The notes: generated by a model from the letters alone, not told the origin. Numbered from the stretch's first letter, positions 1 through 6,338 are shown. The stretch: 9,097 bases of DNA from Candidatus Zipacnadia bacterium (GCA_029821215.1 JALGTV010000098.1:1-9097); one strand, 5' to 3'. Program-made: numbers and translations.

Positions 1-1
1 A

Positions 2-799
2 GAGGAGCTGACGGCTTTCCGCCAGCGCTATTTCACTGCCTGCAACGCAGCCGTGGTGATTATTTCACCTCAGCCGCCTGATGAGGTGGGGCGAGTAGTC
101 CAGCAAACTCTTGGCTCCTGGCGCCGCGGGCTCCCACCAGCACCATTGACTACCCAGAGTGCGGCACTGCGGGAAGCCGATGTCCGGGTAGCCAGCAGTC
201 CCGACGCCCGGCTGGCTACTATTGTTGTAGGGGTGTCTCTGCCGCCGCCAGGTACACCGGGCTTTGGGGTCGGTCAGATCCTGCAAGAGATGCTGGCGGG
301 TCCGCGGGGACGACTGAGGCGCGACCGGACGCTGCTCTATAGTTTAGCGCTTAATCTGCCGTTTAGGTTGCTGGCCCGGCAGTTTCCCCTGCGGTCCATA
401 CCTATGACTTTAGAGTCTAATGCTCATTTGGCCGTTTATGCTATGGCTGCGCCCACTGCCATGGAGTCCTACCGACAGGCGATACTGCGGCATTTTGCAT
501 CGTTTCGGGAAGGTGCCATCAGTTCTGAGGAGCTGGCGCGGGCTAAGAAGCGGGTGCTGAACGGCATGGCGCTGGCGATGCAGCGGCCCCTGGATAGCGC
601 CACGACCCTGGGGCAGTATGAGATGCTGGGCTTGGGAGTTAGCGACATCCAGCAGGCGGCTGCCCAGGTGAAGGCACTGACTGTCGAGCAGATCACCGAG
701 ACTGCCAATATCTGGTTTCACGAGCACTATATTGGCGTGGTCCTACCTAACCAGAATCCTAATGACAGCCGCCGGGAGATATCATCCCCAGGGGGTTGA
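2..799 (+). CDS. M16 family (insulinase/processing-peptidase-like) zinc peptidase, C-terminal part, 5' truncated by the window edge
   Basis: The frame is open from the first bases (EELTAFRQRYFTACNAAVVI...), so the GTG at 53 is an internal valine and the true start lies upstream of the window. The visible 265 residues fit an M16 C-terminal domain. They begin with the helix and strand that precede the central sheet (F-x3-Y-F...A-A-V-V-I-I), continue with a strand rich in small hydrophobics (ATIVVGVSLP), and then a GxxGRLRRxRxLLYSL segment like the conserved G-R-L-x2-x-L-R-E...L-x-Y stretch of M16 proteins. An ISSEELARAKKRVLNG helix and a final LTVEQITETANIWF...IGVVLPNQ close the fold. M16 enzymes are clamshell peptidases that degrade peptides; the HxxEH zinc site, if this protein has one, would be upstream and is not visible. 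The stop TGA overlaps an upstream TTG of the next frame. The family call is fairly secure; the substrate and whether this copy is catalytic cannot be told. Confidence 0.82.
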   Translation, partial: EELTAFRQRYFTACNAAVVIISPQPPDEVGRVVQQTLGSWRRGLPPAPLTTQSAALREADVRVASSPDARLATIVVGVSLPPPGTPGFGVGQILQEMLAGPRGRLRRDRTLLYSLALNLPFRLLARQFPLRSIPMTLESNAHLAVYAMAAPTAMESYRQAILRHFASFREGAISSEELARAKKRVLNGMALAMQRPLDSATTLGQYEMLGLGVSDIQQAAAQVKALTVEQITETANIWFHEHYIGVVLPNQNPNDSRREISSPGG

Positions 800-843
800 C
801 AATACGTACATGCACTTCAGTGCGGAATGTCTCAGCGGTAAAC

Positions 844-853
844 AAGGAAGTGA
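844..853 (+). promoter_or_regulatory. Ribosome binding site that fixes the start of the cupin gene
   Basis: The run AAGGAAGTGA lies 5 bases before the ATG at 859. It favours that ATG over the in-frame TTG at 796, which overlaps the stop codon of the upstream peptidase and would add 21 residues without resemblance to the family's N-terminus. Confidence 0.65.
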
Positions 854-858
854 GCAGG

Positions 859-1314
859 ATGATTGAGGGTGTAGTAACAAAGCGGTTGCGAGTCATCCCT
901 GACGACCGTGGTTATTTGATGGAGATTCTCCGTGATGATGACGAGCTTTTTGCCGGCTTTGGTCAGGTGTACGTGACGAGTTGCTACCCGGGAGTGGTCA
1001 AAGCGTGGCATGCCCACCACCGGCAATTAGACCATATCTGCTGCCTGCAGGGGACAGCGAAATTGGGTCTGCACGACGGCCGGGAAGACTCGCCAACCTA
1101 TGGGGAGACCCAGAGCCTCATCCTGGGGCAAGTGAATCCGGTGTTGGTGCAGGTGCCGCCAATGGTCTGGCACGGTTTCACTCCTGTGGGCCCGGAGACT
1201 ATTCTAATGCTGAATATCCCCACCGAGCACTATGTATATGATGACCCTGACGAGCTGCGTCGGGATCCCTTTGATCCGGAAATCCCTTTCCAGTGGCATA
1301 CCAAAGGGGGCTAA
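859..1314 (+). CDS. dTDP-4-dehydrorhamnose 3,5-epimerase (RmlC)-like cupin protein
   Basis: This 151-residue protein is a single-domain cupin of the RmlC-like nucleotide-sugar type. It opens with MIEGVVTKRLRVIPDDRG, the usual start of the short bacterial and archaeal members. It continues with a Y-P-G-V-V-K-A-W-H-A-H-H core (about residues 43-54), a G-x-A-K-L-x-L-H-D strand, R-E-D-S-P-T-Y-G (about 75-82) and V-P-P-x-V-W-H-G-F (about 99-107). The ending NIPTEHYVYDDPDE...P is also typical. Classical RmlC inverts C3 and C5 of dTDP-4-keto-6-deoxyglucose in rhamnose synthesis; this short branch may act on another dTDP-keto sugar. By hand alignment His51 matches the catalytic histidine of RmlC, but the catalytic lysine position appears to be His59. 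That makes the exact reaction uncertain. No rmlA, rmlB or rmlD gene is next to it in the window. Family call good, substrate unknown. Confidence 0.8.
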   Translation: MIEGVVTKRLRVIPDDRGYLMEILRDDDELFAGFGQVYVTSCYPGVVKAWHAHHRQLDHICCLQGTAKLGLHDGREDSPTYGETQSLILGQVNPVLVQVPPMVWHGFTPVGPETILMLNIPTEHYVYDDPDELRRDPFDPEIPFQWHTKGG

Positions 1315-1317
1315 CCT

Positions 1318-1443
1318 GTGACCGGCTATGAACGATTTATGACCGCCCTGCCTCCAGACCTCAATACCGGCCAGGCCGGGACCAATACCCGCTTCGGCCG
1401 GTGGATAGTAGAAGAAGCTGGGACAAAGAGGTATATGGCTTAG
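1318..1443 (+). CDS. Short reading frame (41 codons), possible remnant of a uroporphyrinogen-decarboxylase-family gene
   Basis: A GTG start follows a strong AAAGGGGG ribosome binding site (1303-1310) by 7 bases, just after the cupin stop codon, and the frame runs 41 codons to TAG. The first eleven residues, MTGYERFMTAL, resemble the conserved opening of UroD/MtaA-type corrinoid methyltransferase and decarboxylase proteins (M-T-x-x-E-R-x-x-x-A-L). The rest (ending GTKRYMA) does not continue into the expected E-P-D-R-V-P motif. It may therefore be a degraded start of such a gene, a short leader peptide, or chance. It ends 32 bases before the nuclease start, so it could also serve to deliver ribosomes there. 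Weak call. Confidence 0.3.
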   Translation: MTGYERFMTALPPDLNTGQAGTNTRFGRWIVEEAGTKRYMA

Positions 1444-1475
1444 TTCAGAGGTGTTTATTGGGGAATACTATCGCA

Positions 1476-2618
1476 ATGAATGAGCTACGGTTGGTACATA
1501 CGGCTGATGTGCATCTGGGGCATTCCAGTCGTGCCTTTGGGGCGGCGGCGGCCGAGCACCGAAGATGCCTCCAGGAGGCTTTCGGGCGCTGCATTGACCT
1601 GTGCCTGGAGCGCCAGGCACACGTACTCATAGTGGCCGGGGACCTGTTTGATAGTCCCCACCCGCCCGAGAGTACTGTTAGCGTTGTCCAGGCACAATTG
1701 TCCCGCCTCAGCCAGGCCCAGCCTCCCATAAGCTGCATAATTCTGCCGGGCACCCATGACCTGCTCAAATCGGGTAGCATCTACGACCGCTGGCTGGCGG
1801 CCGGGCTGGGGCCACGGATAGATGTGCTCACCGCTGAGCAGCCGCTGGTTCACCTTGCCGACTGTGATACGATGGTGTGGGGGCCAGCACCTGGTCAAAG
1901 TGGCCGCCCCCTGGTAGGCCTGCGGCCTGACCCGGAGGCAAGGTTTAATATCGCTGTGGTGCATGGCTCGGTGCAGATTCCCGGGGTAGTGGAGGACGAC
2001 GAGGCGCTAATCACTCAGCAGGATATAGCTGACAGCCAGATGGACTACGTAGCCCTGGGTCACTGGCACAGCTTCAGCGATCAGTCTCAGGGGCCGGTGA
2101 CCGCACTATATTGTGGTTCGCCAGAGATTGTGGCCCTTGATCAGGCCAGCCGGGGAACGGCGCTGGTAGTAACTATTCCGACGGGAGGCAAAGCCAACTG
2201 GGAGCAAGTGCCCACCGGTCGCCTAAAATACAATAAACAAGAGCTTAATGTGGCCGACTTTGCCGGTCAGGGGGAGATACTTGCGGCTCTGCTGGAGGAG
2301 GCTGACCCCAATAAGATAGTTGATATCCATTTGACCGGCCTGGTAACTCCCGGCCAAGCAATAGATAGTGATGAGCTGGAGATAGCTCTGGCTGACAGTT
2401 TTTTCCGCGTCCGGGTGACAAATGATACCCATCTACCCTTGGAGCAGCTTGATGAGAGTGAGTACCCGCCGCAGTTAGTGGCGGGACGATTTGTGCAACT
2501 GATGAAGCAGCGTATTGAGGATGCTAAGCAACGCGACGAGGGGGCGGTAGCACAAATAGCCCAGCAGGCTTTGCAGGTGGGCCTGGCACTGCTGGAGGGC
2601 CGGGAGGTGCTGGGATGA
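1476..2618 (+). CDS. SbcD/Mre11/YhaO-like DNA repair exonuclease (metallophosphoesterase)
   Basis: This 380-residue protein is a calcineurin-like metallophosphoesterase of the Mre11/SbcD type, expected to process DNA ends together with the Rad50-like ATPase encoded directly after it. Motifs appear in the family order: motif I D11-V-H13 (TADVHLG), motif II G55-D56-L-F-D, motif III G92-T-H94-D, the H163-G-S strand, and motif V G194-H195-W-H197. Motif III is normally GNHD or GNHE; here the metal-binding asparagine is threonine. The C-terminal 150 or so residues (EQLDESEYPP...AQIAQQALQVGLALLEG) would be the capping and ATPase-binding region. The ATG at 1476 is chosen because the N-terminus MNELRLVHTADVHLG then matches the family. 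Its binding site is weak, and TTG 1458, preceded by AGGTG, is an alternative. The stop shares ATGA with the next gene, implying coupled translation. Confidence 0.85.
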   Translation: MNELRLVHTADVHLGHSSRAFGAAAAEHRRCLQEAFGRCIDLCLERQAHVLIVAGDLFDSPHPPESTVSVVQAQLSRLSQAQPPISCIILPGTHDLLKSGSIYDRWLAAGLGPRIDVLTAEQPLVHLADCDTMVWGPAPGQSGRPLVGLRPDPEARFNIAVVHGSVQIPGVVEDDEALITQQDIADSQMDYVALGHWHSFSDQSQGPVTALYCGSPEIVALDQASRGTALVVTIPTGGKANWEQVPTGRLKYNKQELNVADFAGQGEILAALLEEADPNKIVDIHLTGLVTPGQAIDSDELEIALADSFFRVRVTNDTHLPLEQLDESEYPPQLVAGRFVQLMKQRIEDAKQRDEGAVAQIAQQALQVGLALLEGREVLG

Positions 2619-3580
2619 TTATCCATTCGCTGAGCATCCGCAACTTTGGCTGTCTGGGCGAACAGGAAATTCAGTTCAGCCCTCATCTGAATGTGATCCG
2701 CGGCCCTAATGAAGCTGGAAAATCAACCCTCCAGGCCGCTGTGTTGACCCTCCTATTTACTAAAGTGACCAGTCGGGCTGAGGCGGTGAGCCGGTGGCAG
2801 AGCTGGCAGGCTCCGGAGATGTTCAGGTTGGTCGCAGAGTTCATGGTGGGCGGAGAGAATTGGAAGCTGGTCAAGGACTTTGCTCAGCGAGACACATCAC
2901 TGGTCAATCTCGCTACCGGAGTTGGCTGGTCAGGTCGGGATGAGGTACAGGAAAAGCTGGCCGAGCTGGTGGGCACCCGATCCCAGGCTGTCTATGAGAG
3001 CACGGGCGCCATTCGCCAGCGGCAAGTCGCAGAACTGGGAGCAAAGGGTCAGCTCGGAGAGATGATCCAGCAGAGCATCACTGGCCGGGGAGCCCCGGTG
3101 AGCGTGCCCCAGATACTGAAGCAACTGGATACAGTAGTGGGGGATCTGTGGCGGGGTTGGGAACGCCCAGCCCTTACCCACCCCGGTGCTATGATTCTGA
3201 CCAAGAACAAGATTGATGACTTAGAGAAGCAACGTGACTCCCTGCGGGCACAGCGCCAGCAAGTGGAGGCGGCTCAGCAGCGACAGGGACAGGGTCGAGA
3301 AGAACTGGAGAAGTTAGAGCCAGACATTCAGCGGAGCCAACAGCTATTGGAAAAGGCAGAGCTGCGGCGAGAGTTGGAGGCAAAGCTGGCGGAGGTCAGC
3401 GACCAGTGGCAGCAGCTTAATGACCGGGTGCAGCAGGCTGAAAAGCTGCGGGAAGAAATCGGGCAGGCAACCAGTGAACTGAACTCTCTGCCGCCGGTTT
3501 CCGATGAAGAAGCCGCGCAGGTGAGGGAATTGGCCGGCACCATGGCGCATGCGGCAGGCAGTGCAGACGGAAGTAAGTAA
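2615..3580 (+). CDS. Rad50/SbcC/YhaN-like coiled-coil ATPase, N-terminal half (reading frame interrupted)
   Basis: This is the N-terminal ATPase lobe and ascending coiled coil of an SMC/Rad50-type protein. The start MIIHSLSIRNFGCLGEQEIQF is typical. Walker A is G30-PNEAGKS-T38, and the Q-loop is at Y127-ESTGAIRQ-R (Gln135). From about residue 195 the sequence becomes a charged coiled coil (IDDLEKQRDSLRAQR, EELEKLEPDIQRS). The frame ends at TAA 3578-3580. Its last ten residues (HAAGSADGSK) look unlike the coil, whereas another frame at the same place continues with coil-like MRQAVQTEVSKLAG. The two halves together, about 790-800 residues, make one complete ATPase, so this entry is half of a gene split at 3525-3580. 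The start overlaps the nuclease stop by four bases, as usual in sbcDC-type operons. Expected role: ATP-dependent control of the nuclease and bridging of DNA ends. Family call sure; integrity uncertain. Confidence 0.82.
   Translation: MIIHSLSIRNFGCLGEQEIQFSPHLNVIRGPNEAGKSTLQAAVLTLLFTKVTSRAEAVSRWQSWQAPEMFRLVAEFMVGGENWKLVKDFAQRDTSLVNLATGVGWSGRDEVQEKLAELVGTRSQAVYESTGAIRQRQVAELGAKGQLGEMIQQSITGRGAPVSVPQILKQLDTVVGDLWRGWERPALTHPGAMILTKNKIDDLEKQRDSLRAQRQQVEAAQQRQGQGREELEKLEPDIQRSQQLLEKAELRRELEAKLAEVSDQWQQLNDRVQQAEKLREEIGQATSELNSLPPVSDEEAAQVRELAGTMAHAAGSADGSK
3525..3580 (+). other. Frameshift or split point in the Rad50-like gene
   Basis: The N-terminal frame (codons from 2615) stays open to TAA 3578. 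The C-terminal frame, displaced by +1, becomes open after TGA 3522-3524 and contains ATG 3549. The change of frame must lie in this 56-base overlap, most plausibly at 3540-3549, where coil-like sequence passes from ...RELAGTMA to MRQAVQTEV... The local sequence CATGGCGCATGCGGC contains near-repeats of ATGCG, but no homopolymer run or canonical slippery heptamer. An extra base in the assembly, a true mutation, or reinitiation at ATG 3549 would all explain it. No ribosome binding site lies at proper distance before 3549. Confidence 0.75.
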
Positions 3581-4994
3581 ACTGGCGGGCGAGCGATCGC
3601 CAGCGGAAGTGATGAAGTTTGCTTTGGAGCTCCAGGATAGCGTTACCAAGGCAGATGCAAACGTAGCCCGGCTTCAGCACCAGGTCCAGCAGATTGAACA
3701 CTCATTGCAGGCGGCCTGCAGCGCCAGCCGGCGGCGGGCGGCGACAGTAACCGGGGGGCTGGTGATGGCGGTTGCAGGTGGTATTGGTGCGGGTATTTTC
3801 TCGCCCTGGTGGCTGCTGCTGACCGTGGCTGGTGTGCTGGTAGCCATAAAGGCTGCGGTCACCCGAGCAACCCATCCGGTTACCGCGCTGATTGAAGAAC
3901 AGCAACAGGCGGCCAGCGGCCTGGCGGCTGCCCAACAGCACCATGACCAGGTGAGTAGACAGTTAGATGAGTTGCTCGCGGGGGCAGGGGCGGAGACAGT
4001 GGCTGAGCTGAGCTCACTGGTGTCGGGGGCCAATGACCGGCTGGTGGAGATTGAAGCCAAGCTGAGCAGTGCTGAAGAGAGCCTGGCTGAAGCCGAACAG
4101 CAGCAAGCGGATGCCCGGCAGCAATTGCAGCAGGTGCTCGGAGACCGTTTTGAAAACGCGGAGACGCTGCTCCAGGTCGCTGAGCGCCGGGCCGAGCTTT
4201 CGCGCCGCCGGGATCAGCACCAGGCGGCATTGAAGGGTGTGGTAGGGGCAGATGACTTGGAACAATTGGACCAGCGGCTCAGTGATTTGGCTCTGGAGCG
4301 AGCGACTATCCAAACTCAGCTTGATTCCCCTGAACTGGTCCATATTGATTTAGAGCCGATGGAAGTGGAGAAGCTGCGTGACCAGATAGCAGCAAACCGG
4401 CAGCGGCGGGACGAATTGAAAGAAGAGTTGATCAAGGCGCAAACTACCATTGAAAGCACGGATTACGACGCCGAAGAAGAACTGCGAACCGAGGAGCAAC
4501 TTGCCGAAGCCCAGCAGCACTTGGCGCGACTGAAGCGCCGGGTCCAGGTTTACGAACTAACCTACGAGGTGCTCCAGGAAGCCTATCAACAGACACTGGA
4601 CGGAGTTATTGGGCCTCTGGAGGAGAAAGTTCGGCAGATGCTGGCGACGATGACGGGCGGGCGATACGGGCAGGTGCGAATAGATAACGAAGAGTTCCAG
4701 CCGATCGTTTTTTCGCCCCAGAAGGGTGAGGAAGCCGAAAATGACGATTTGAGCTGTGCTACTGCCGAGCAAGTTTACCTGGCGGCGCGGTTGGGGCTGA
4801 TCCAGATACTCTGGCCCGAGGAAGGGCCGCCCCTGCTGCTGGATGATCCGCTGGTGAACTTCGACGATCAGCGCCGCCAGGCAGCCGCCACGCTCTTGGG
4901 CGAGCTGGCCCAAGACCGCCAGATCCTGCTGTTCACCCACTCCGAGGAGTTTGATAGCTACGCCGATAGCGTCCTGGTACTGCCGGGACCGTAA
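3549..4994 (+). CDS. Rad50/SbcC/YhaN-like coiled-coil ATPase, C-terminal half with a membrane hairpin
   Basis: This 481-residue frame (counted from ATG 3549, which may not be a real start) completes the ATPase begun at 2615. A short coil is followed by RRR (61-63) and a hydrophobic hairpin of two membrane-spanning candidates, roughly residues 64-84 and 86-102, turning at S-P-W-W. The hairpin sits where classical Rad50 and SbcC carry the CxxC zinc hook; no CxxC is seen. The descending coil spans about 115-355. The ATPase lobe follows, with the signature L401-S-C-A-T405-AEQ, Walker B and D-loop LLLD432-D-PLVNFDD, and switch histidine H464 in FTHSEE. The layout matches the B. subtilis YhaN type, in which membrane segments interrupt the coil. 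The signature glycine (LSxGT in relatives) is alanine here. Assembled with the first half and the nuclease, it would form a membrane-anchored DNA-end complex. The gene ends 58 bases from the convergent methyltransferase, with no clear terminator between. Confidence 0.82.
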   Translation: MRQAVQTEVSKLAGERSPAEVMKFALELQDSVTKADANVARLQHQVQQIEHSLQAACSASRRRAATVTGGLVMAVAGGIGAGIFSPWWLLLTVAGVLVAIKAAVTRATHPVTALIEEQQQAASGLAAAQQHHDQVSRQLDELLAGAGAETVAELSSLVSGANDRLVEIEAKLSSAEESLAEAEQQQADARQQLQQVLGDRFENAETLLQVAERRAELSRRRDQHQAALKGVVGADDLEQLDQRLSDLALERATIQTQLDSPELVHIDLEPMEVEKLRDQIAANRQRRDELKEELIKAQTTIESTDYDAEEELRTEEQLAEAQQHLARLKRRVQVYELTYEVLQEAYQQTLDGVIGPLEEKVRQMLATMTGGRYGQVRIDNEEFQPIVFSPQKGEEAENDDLSCATAEQVYLAARLGLIQILWPEEGPPLLLDDPLVNFDDQRRQAAATLLGELAQDRQILLFTHSEEFDSYADSVLVLPGP

Positions 4995-5052
4995 CGATAC
5001 GAGTAACGGCTAACGTTTCTGGCCGGACGTGCACCTGCTGAAACGGTGATAC

Positions 5053-5802
5053 TTACTGTTCTTGCGCTTGCCCGGTCATGGGGACGAAGCGAACCGGCCA
5101 GACCAAAGTCTGTTGCAGACCCCCACCCTTCTTCTTCAGCAAATACAGATACTGGGTACCGCTTTCCGGGCCGACCGGAATAACCATACATCCCCCTTCT
5201 TTAAGCTGCTGAACCAGCGGCTGAGGAATCTCCTCAGGAGCACAGGTGACGATGATGCCGTCAAAGGGGGCGTGCTGAGGCCAGCCGCGATACCCATCTC
5301 CGCACTTGACAGTAATATTCTGGTAGCCGAGCGTAGCCAACCGTTGCCGGGCACTGTTAGCCAGGGGGGCCAAGATTTCTATGGTATAGACATGCTCCAC
5401 GAGCTTGGCTAACACAGCAGCCTGGTAGCCCGAGCCGGTGCCGACCTCCAAGACAACATCATCCCTGTCAGGTTGGAGAAGCTCGGTCATCTTGGCCACG
5501 ATGGACGGAGCGGAGATTGTCTGATCCTCGCCGATAGGCAAAGGAATATCTGCATAGGCCAGTGGGCGCACTTCCTCGGGGACGAACAGGTGGCGAGGAG
5601 TTACCTGCATAGCGGCGATAACCGGCTCGCTGCGGAGAATGCCGGCACCCTGCAGGGCGTGCACCATAGATAAGCGCATCTGCTGATAGTCAGGTGAGGA
5701 GTTGGGTTGCTCGTCAGCGGTGATGCAGGAGACAAGGACCAGCAGCCCTCCGACCAACCCCAAGCCTACGGCCAGCGATATTCCTACCCGTCGCCATGAC
5801 AT
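5053..5802 (-). CDS. pcm: Protein-L-isoaspartate O-methyltransferase with lipoprotein-type signal sequence
   Basis: The enzyme transfers methyl from S-adenosylmethionine to isoaspartyl residues so that aged proteins can be repaired. The 249-residue product shows the family pattern. An N-terminal helix has V-I-x-A-M-x-x-T-P-R-H-L-F-V-P (about 61-75), then L-A-Y-A-D-I-P-L-P-I-G with D-Q-T-I-S-A-P (about 81-99). The SAM-binding motif I is V-L-E-V-G-T-G-S-G-Y-Q (117-127), and later come F-D-G-I-I-V-T and a C-terminal PVRFVPM strand. It has about 41 extra residues before the core: M-S-W-R-R, a hydrophobic stretch (6-24), then L23-V-S-C26, a lipobox, and a polar linker. The long start is supported by a GAGGAGGAG ribosome binding site 5 bases upstream; no such site precedes the later methionines at 42 and 46. 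It is therefore probably anchored outside the cytoplasmic membrane, which is unusual for a SAM enzyme. It is transcribed convergently to the ATPase gene. Confidence 0.9.
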   Translation of the reverse strand: MSWRRVGISLAVGLGLVGGLLVLVSCITADEQPNSSPDYQQMRLSMVHALQGAGILRSEPVIAAMQVTPRHLFVPEEVRPLAYADIPLPIGEDQTISAPSIVAKMTELLQPDRDDVVLEVGTGSGYQAAVLAKLVEHVYTIEILAPLANSARQRLATLGYQNITVKCGDGYRGWPQHAPFDGIIVTCAPEEIPQPLVQQLKEGGCMVIPVGPESGTQYLYLLKKKGGGLQQTLVWPVRFVPMTGQAQEQ

Positions 5803-5807
5803 AGGTA

Positions 5808-5816
5808 CTCCTCCTC
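5808..5816 (-). promoter_or_regulatory. Strong ribosome binding site of the isoaspartate methyltransferase gene
   Basis: On the minus strand the run GAGGAGGAG ends 5 bases before ATG 5802. It is the best ribosome binding site in the window and settles the start codon that includes the signal sequence. Confidence 0.7.
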
Positions 5817-5875
5817 AATTCAGTCTATAACTGCCTTATTCGTCAGAAATGGCCGCGCTCCTTCTCGGTAAGTCT

Positions 5876-5889
5876 TTTATACTAATACT
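5876..5889. promoter_or_regulatory. AT-rich core of the divergent intergenic region, possible promoter
   Basis: The 214 bases between the methyltransferase start (5802) and the small membrane protein (6017) must hold promoters for both directions. The most AT-rich stretch contains TATACT on the + strand (5878-5883) and TATAAA on the - strand (complement of 5876-5881), both plausible -10 elements. No convincing -35 hexamer lies at 16-18 bases on either side. Apart from the ribosome binding site of the next gene, I see nothing else in this intergenic region. Confidence 0.22.
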
Positions 5890-6016
5890 TCTATGAAGGA
5901 AAATCCCGGCCAGGGAGGAATGTCATCAGGGATAACGAATATATCAACAATCCACTCGGCGAAATGCCCGGAGACCAGAGCAGGTATCCATGCGCTGAAT
6001 TGAGGGAGATACACAA

Positions 6017-6262
6017 ATGGCTCAACAGGTCAGTCCTGCGGTAGTGGTAGTAGTAATAATTCTGGTCGTAGCCATCCTGGTGGCTCTCTACTTCCTGGTG
6101 GTCCAGGCACCGCCCCGTCTGGTGCCAGAAGCGGCGATGATGCCCCCAATAAGCGGTGGGCAGGTAGCAACCGAAGAAGAAGAGGCCGCCGAGGCTGAGG
6201 AGGAAGTTGAAGAGGAAGCGACGGTGGATGAAAGTGCCGGGGAGGAAGAGTCCATCAACTGA
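6017..6262 (+). CDS. Small single-pass membrane protein with a glutamate-rich tail
   Basis: I do not recognise the family. This 81-residue protein starts with ATG 6017, preceded at 8 bases by AGGGAG (6003-6008), a good ribosome binding site. Residues 8-29 are a continuous run of V, I, L and A (PAVVVVVIILVVAIL...), one membrane span. A short proline-rich linker (APPRLVPEAAMMPPISGG) follows, and then about 30 residues dominated by Glu and Ala (TEEEEAAEAEEEVEEEAT). There is no cleavage site or lipobox. The likely form is an anchored protein with a disordered, strongly negative tail. The short N-terminus (no charge before the span) leaves topology open. The coding part of the tail is a purine-rich strand. 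It could be an anchor or adaptor, a cation-binding tail, or a charge-repulsion module; function unknown. The ORF is believable because of the binding site and the clean composition pattern. Confidence 0.62.
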   Translation: MAQQVSPAVVVVVIILVVAILVALYFLVVQAPPRLVPEAAMMPPISGGQVATEEEEAAEAEEEVEEEATVDESAGEEESIN

Positions 6263-6338
6263 GTAGCAAAGCGTCTCCTCGCCGACGTCAATAGCCCATT
6301 AAGACCGAGTGCCGACTATGAAAGGATAGGTGTTTATT

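Noticed and set aside
53..799. GTG 53 as a real start of the M16 peptidase
   Set aside because: The frame stays open to the window edge with sequence that fits the family upstream of this codon, and no ribosome binding site precedes it.
1449..1460. Twelve-base identity AGGTGTTTATTG at 1449-1460 and at 6328-6339, both just before genes
   Set aside because: It contains a partial ribosome binding site and low-complexity T-rich spacing; two copies are too few to support a regulatory element. It may only matter for start choice (TTG 1458, GTG 6339).
3540..3580. Programmed ribosomal frameshifting at the ATPase split
   Set aside because: No X-XXY-YYZ heptamer, no RF2-like CUU-UGA context and no well-placed internal Shine-Dalgarno sequence; a sequence error or mutation is simpler.
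3344..4343. Long antisense open frames (for example 3344-3649, 3674-4060 and 4014-4343 on the minus strand)
   Set aside because: They are opposite the coiled-coil ATPase, whose GC-rich, Gln/Ala/Glu-rich codons keep reverse frames open. Their translations show no family motifs.
4995..5052. Possible bidirectional terminator between the convergent ATPase and methyltransferase genes
   Set aside because: Only a 4-base stem (AACG...CGTT) without a T run is visible; too weak to call.
5893..6003. 36-codon frame starting ATG 5893, upstream of the small membrane protein
   Set aside because: No ribosome binding site, no recognisable composition, and no membrane or fold signature; it likely only fills the intergenic region.
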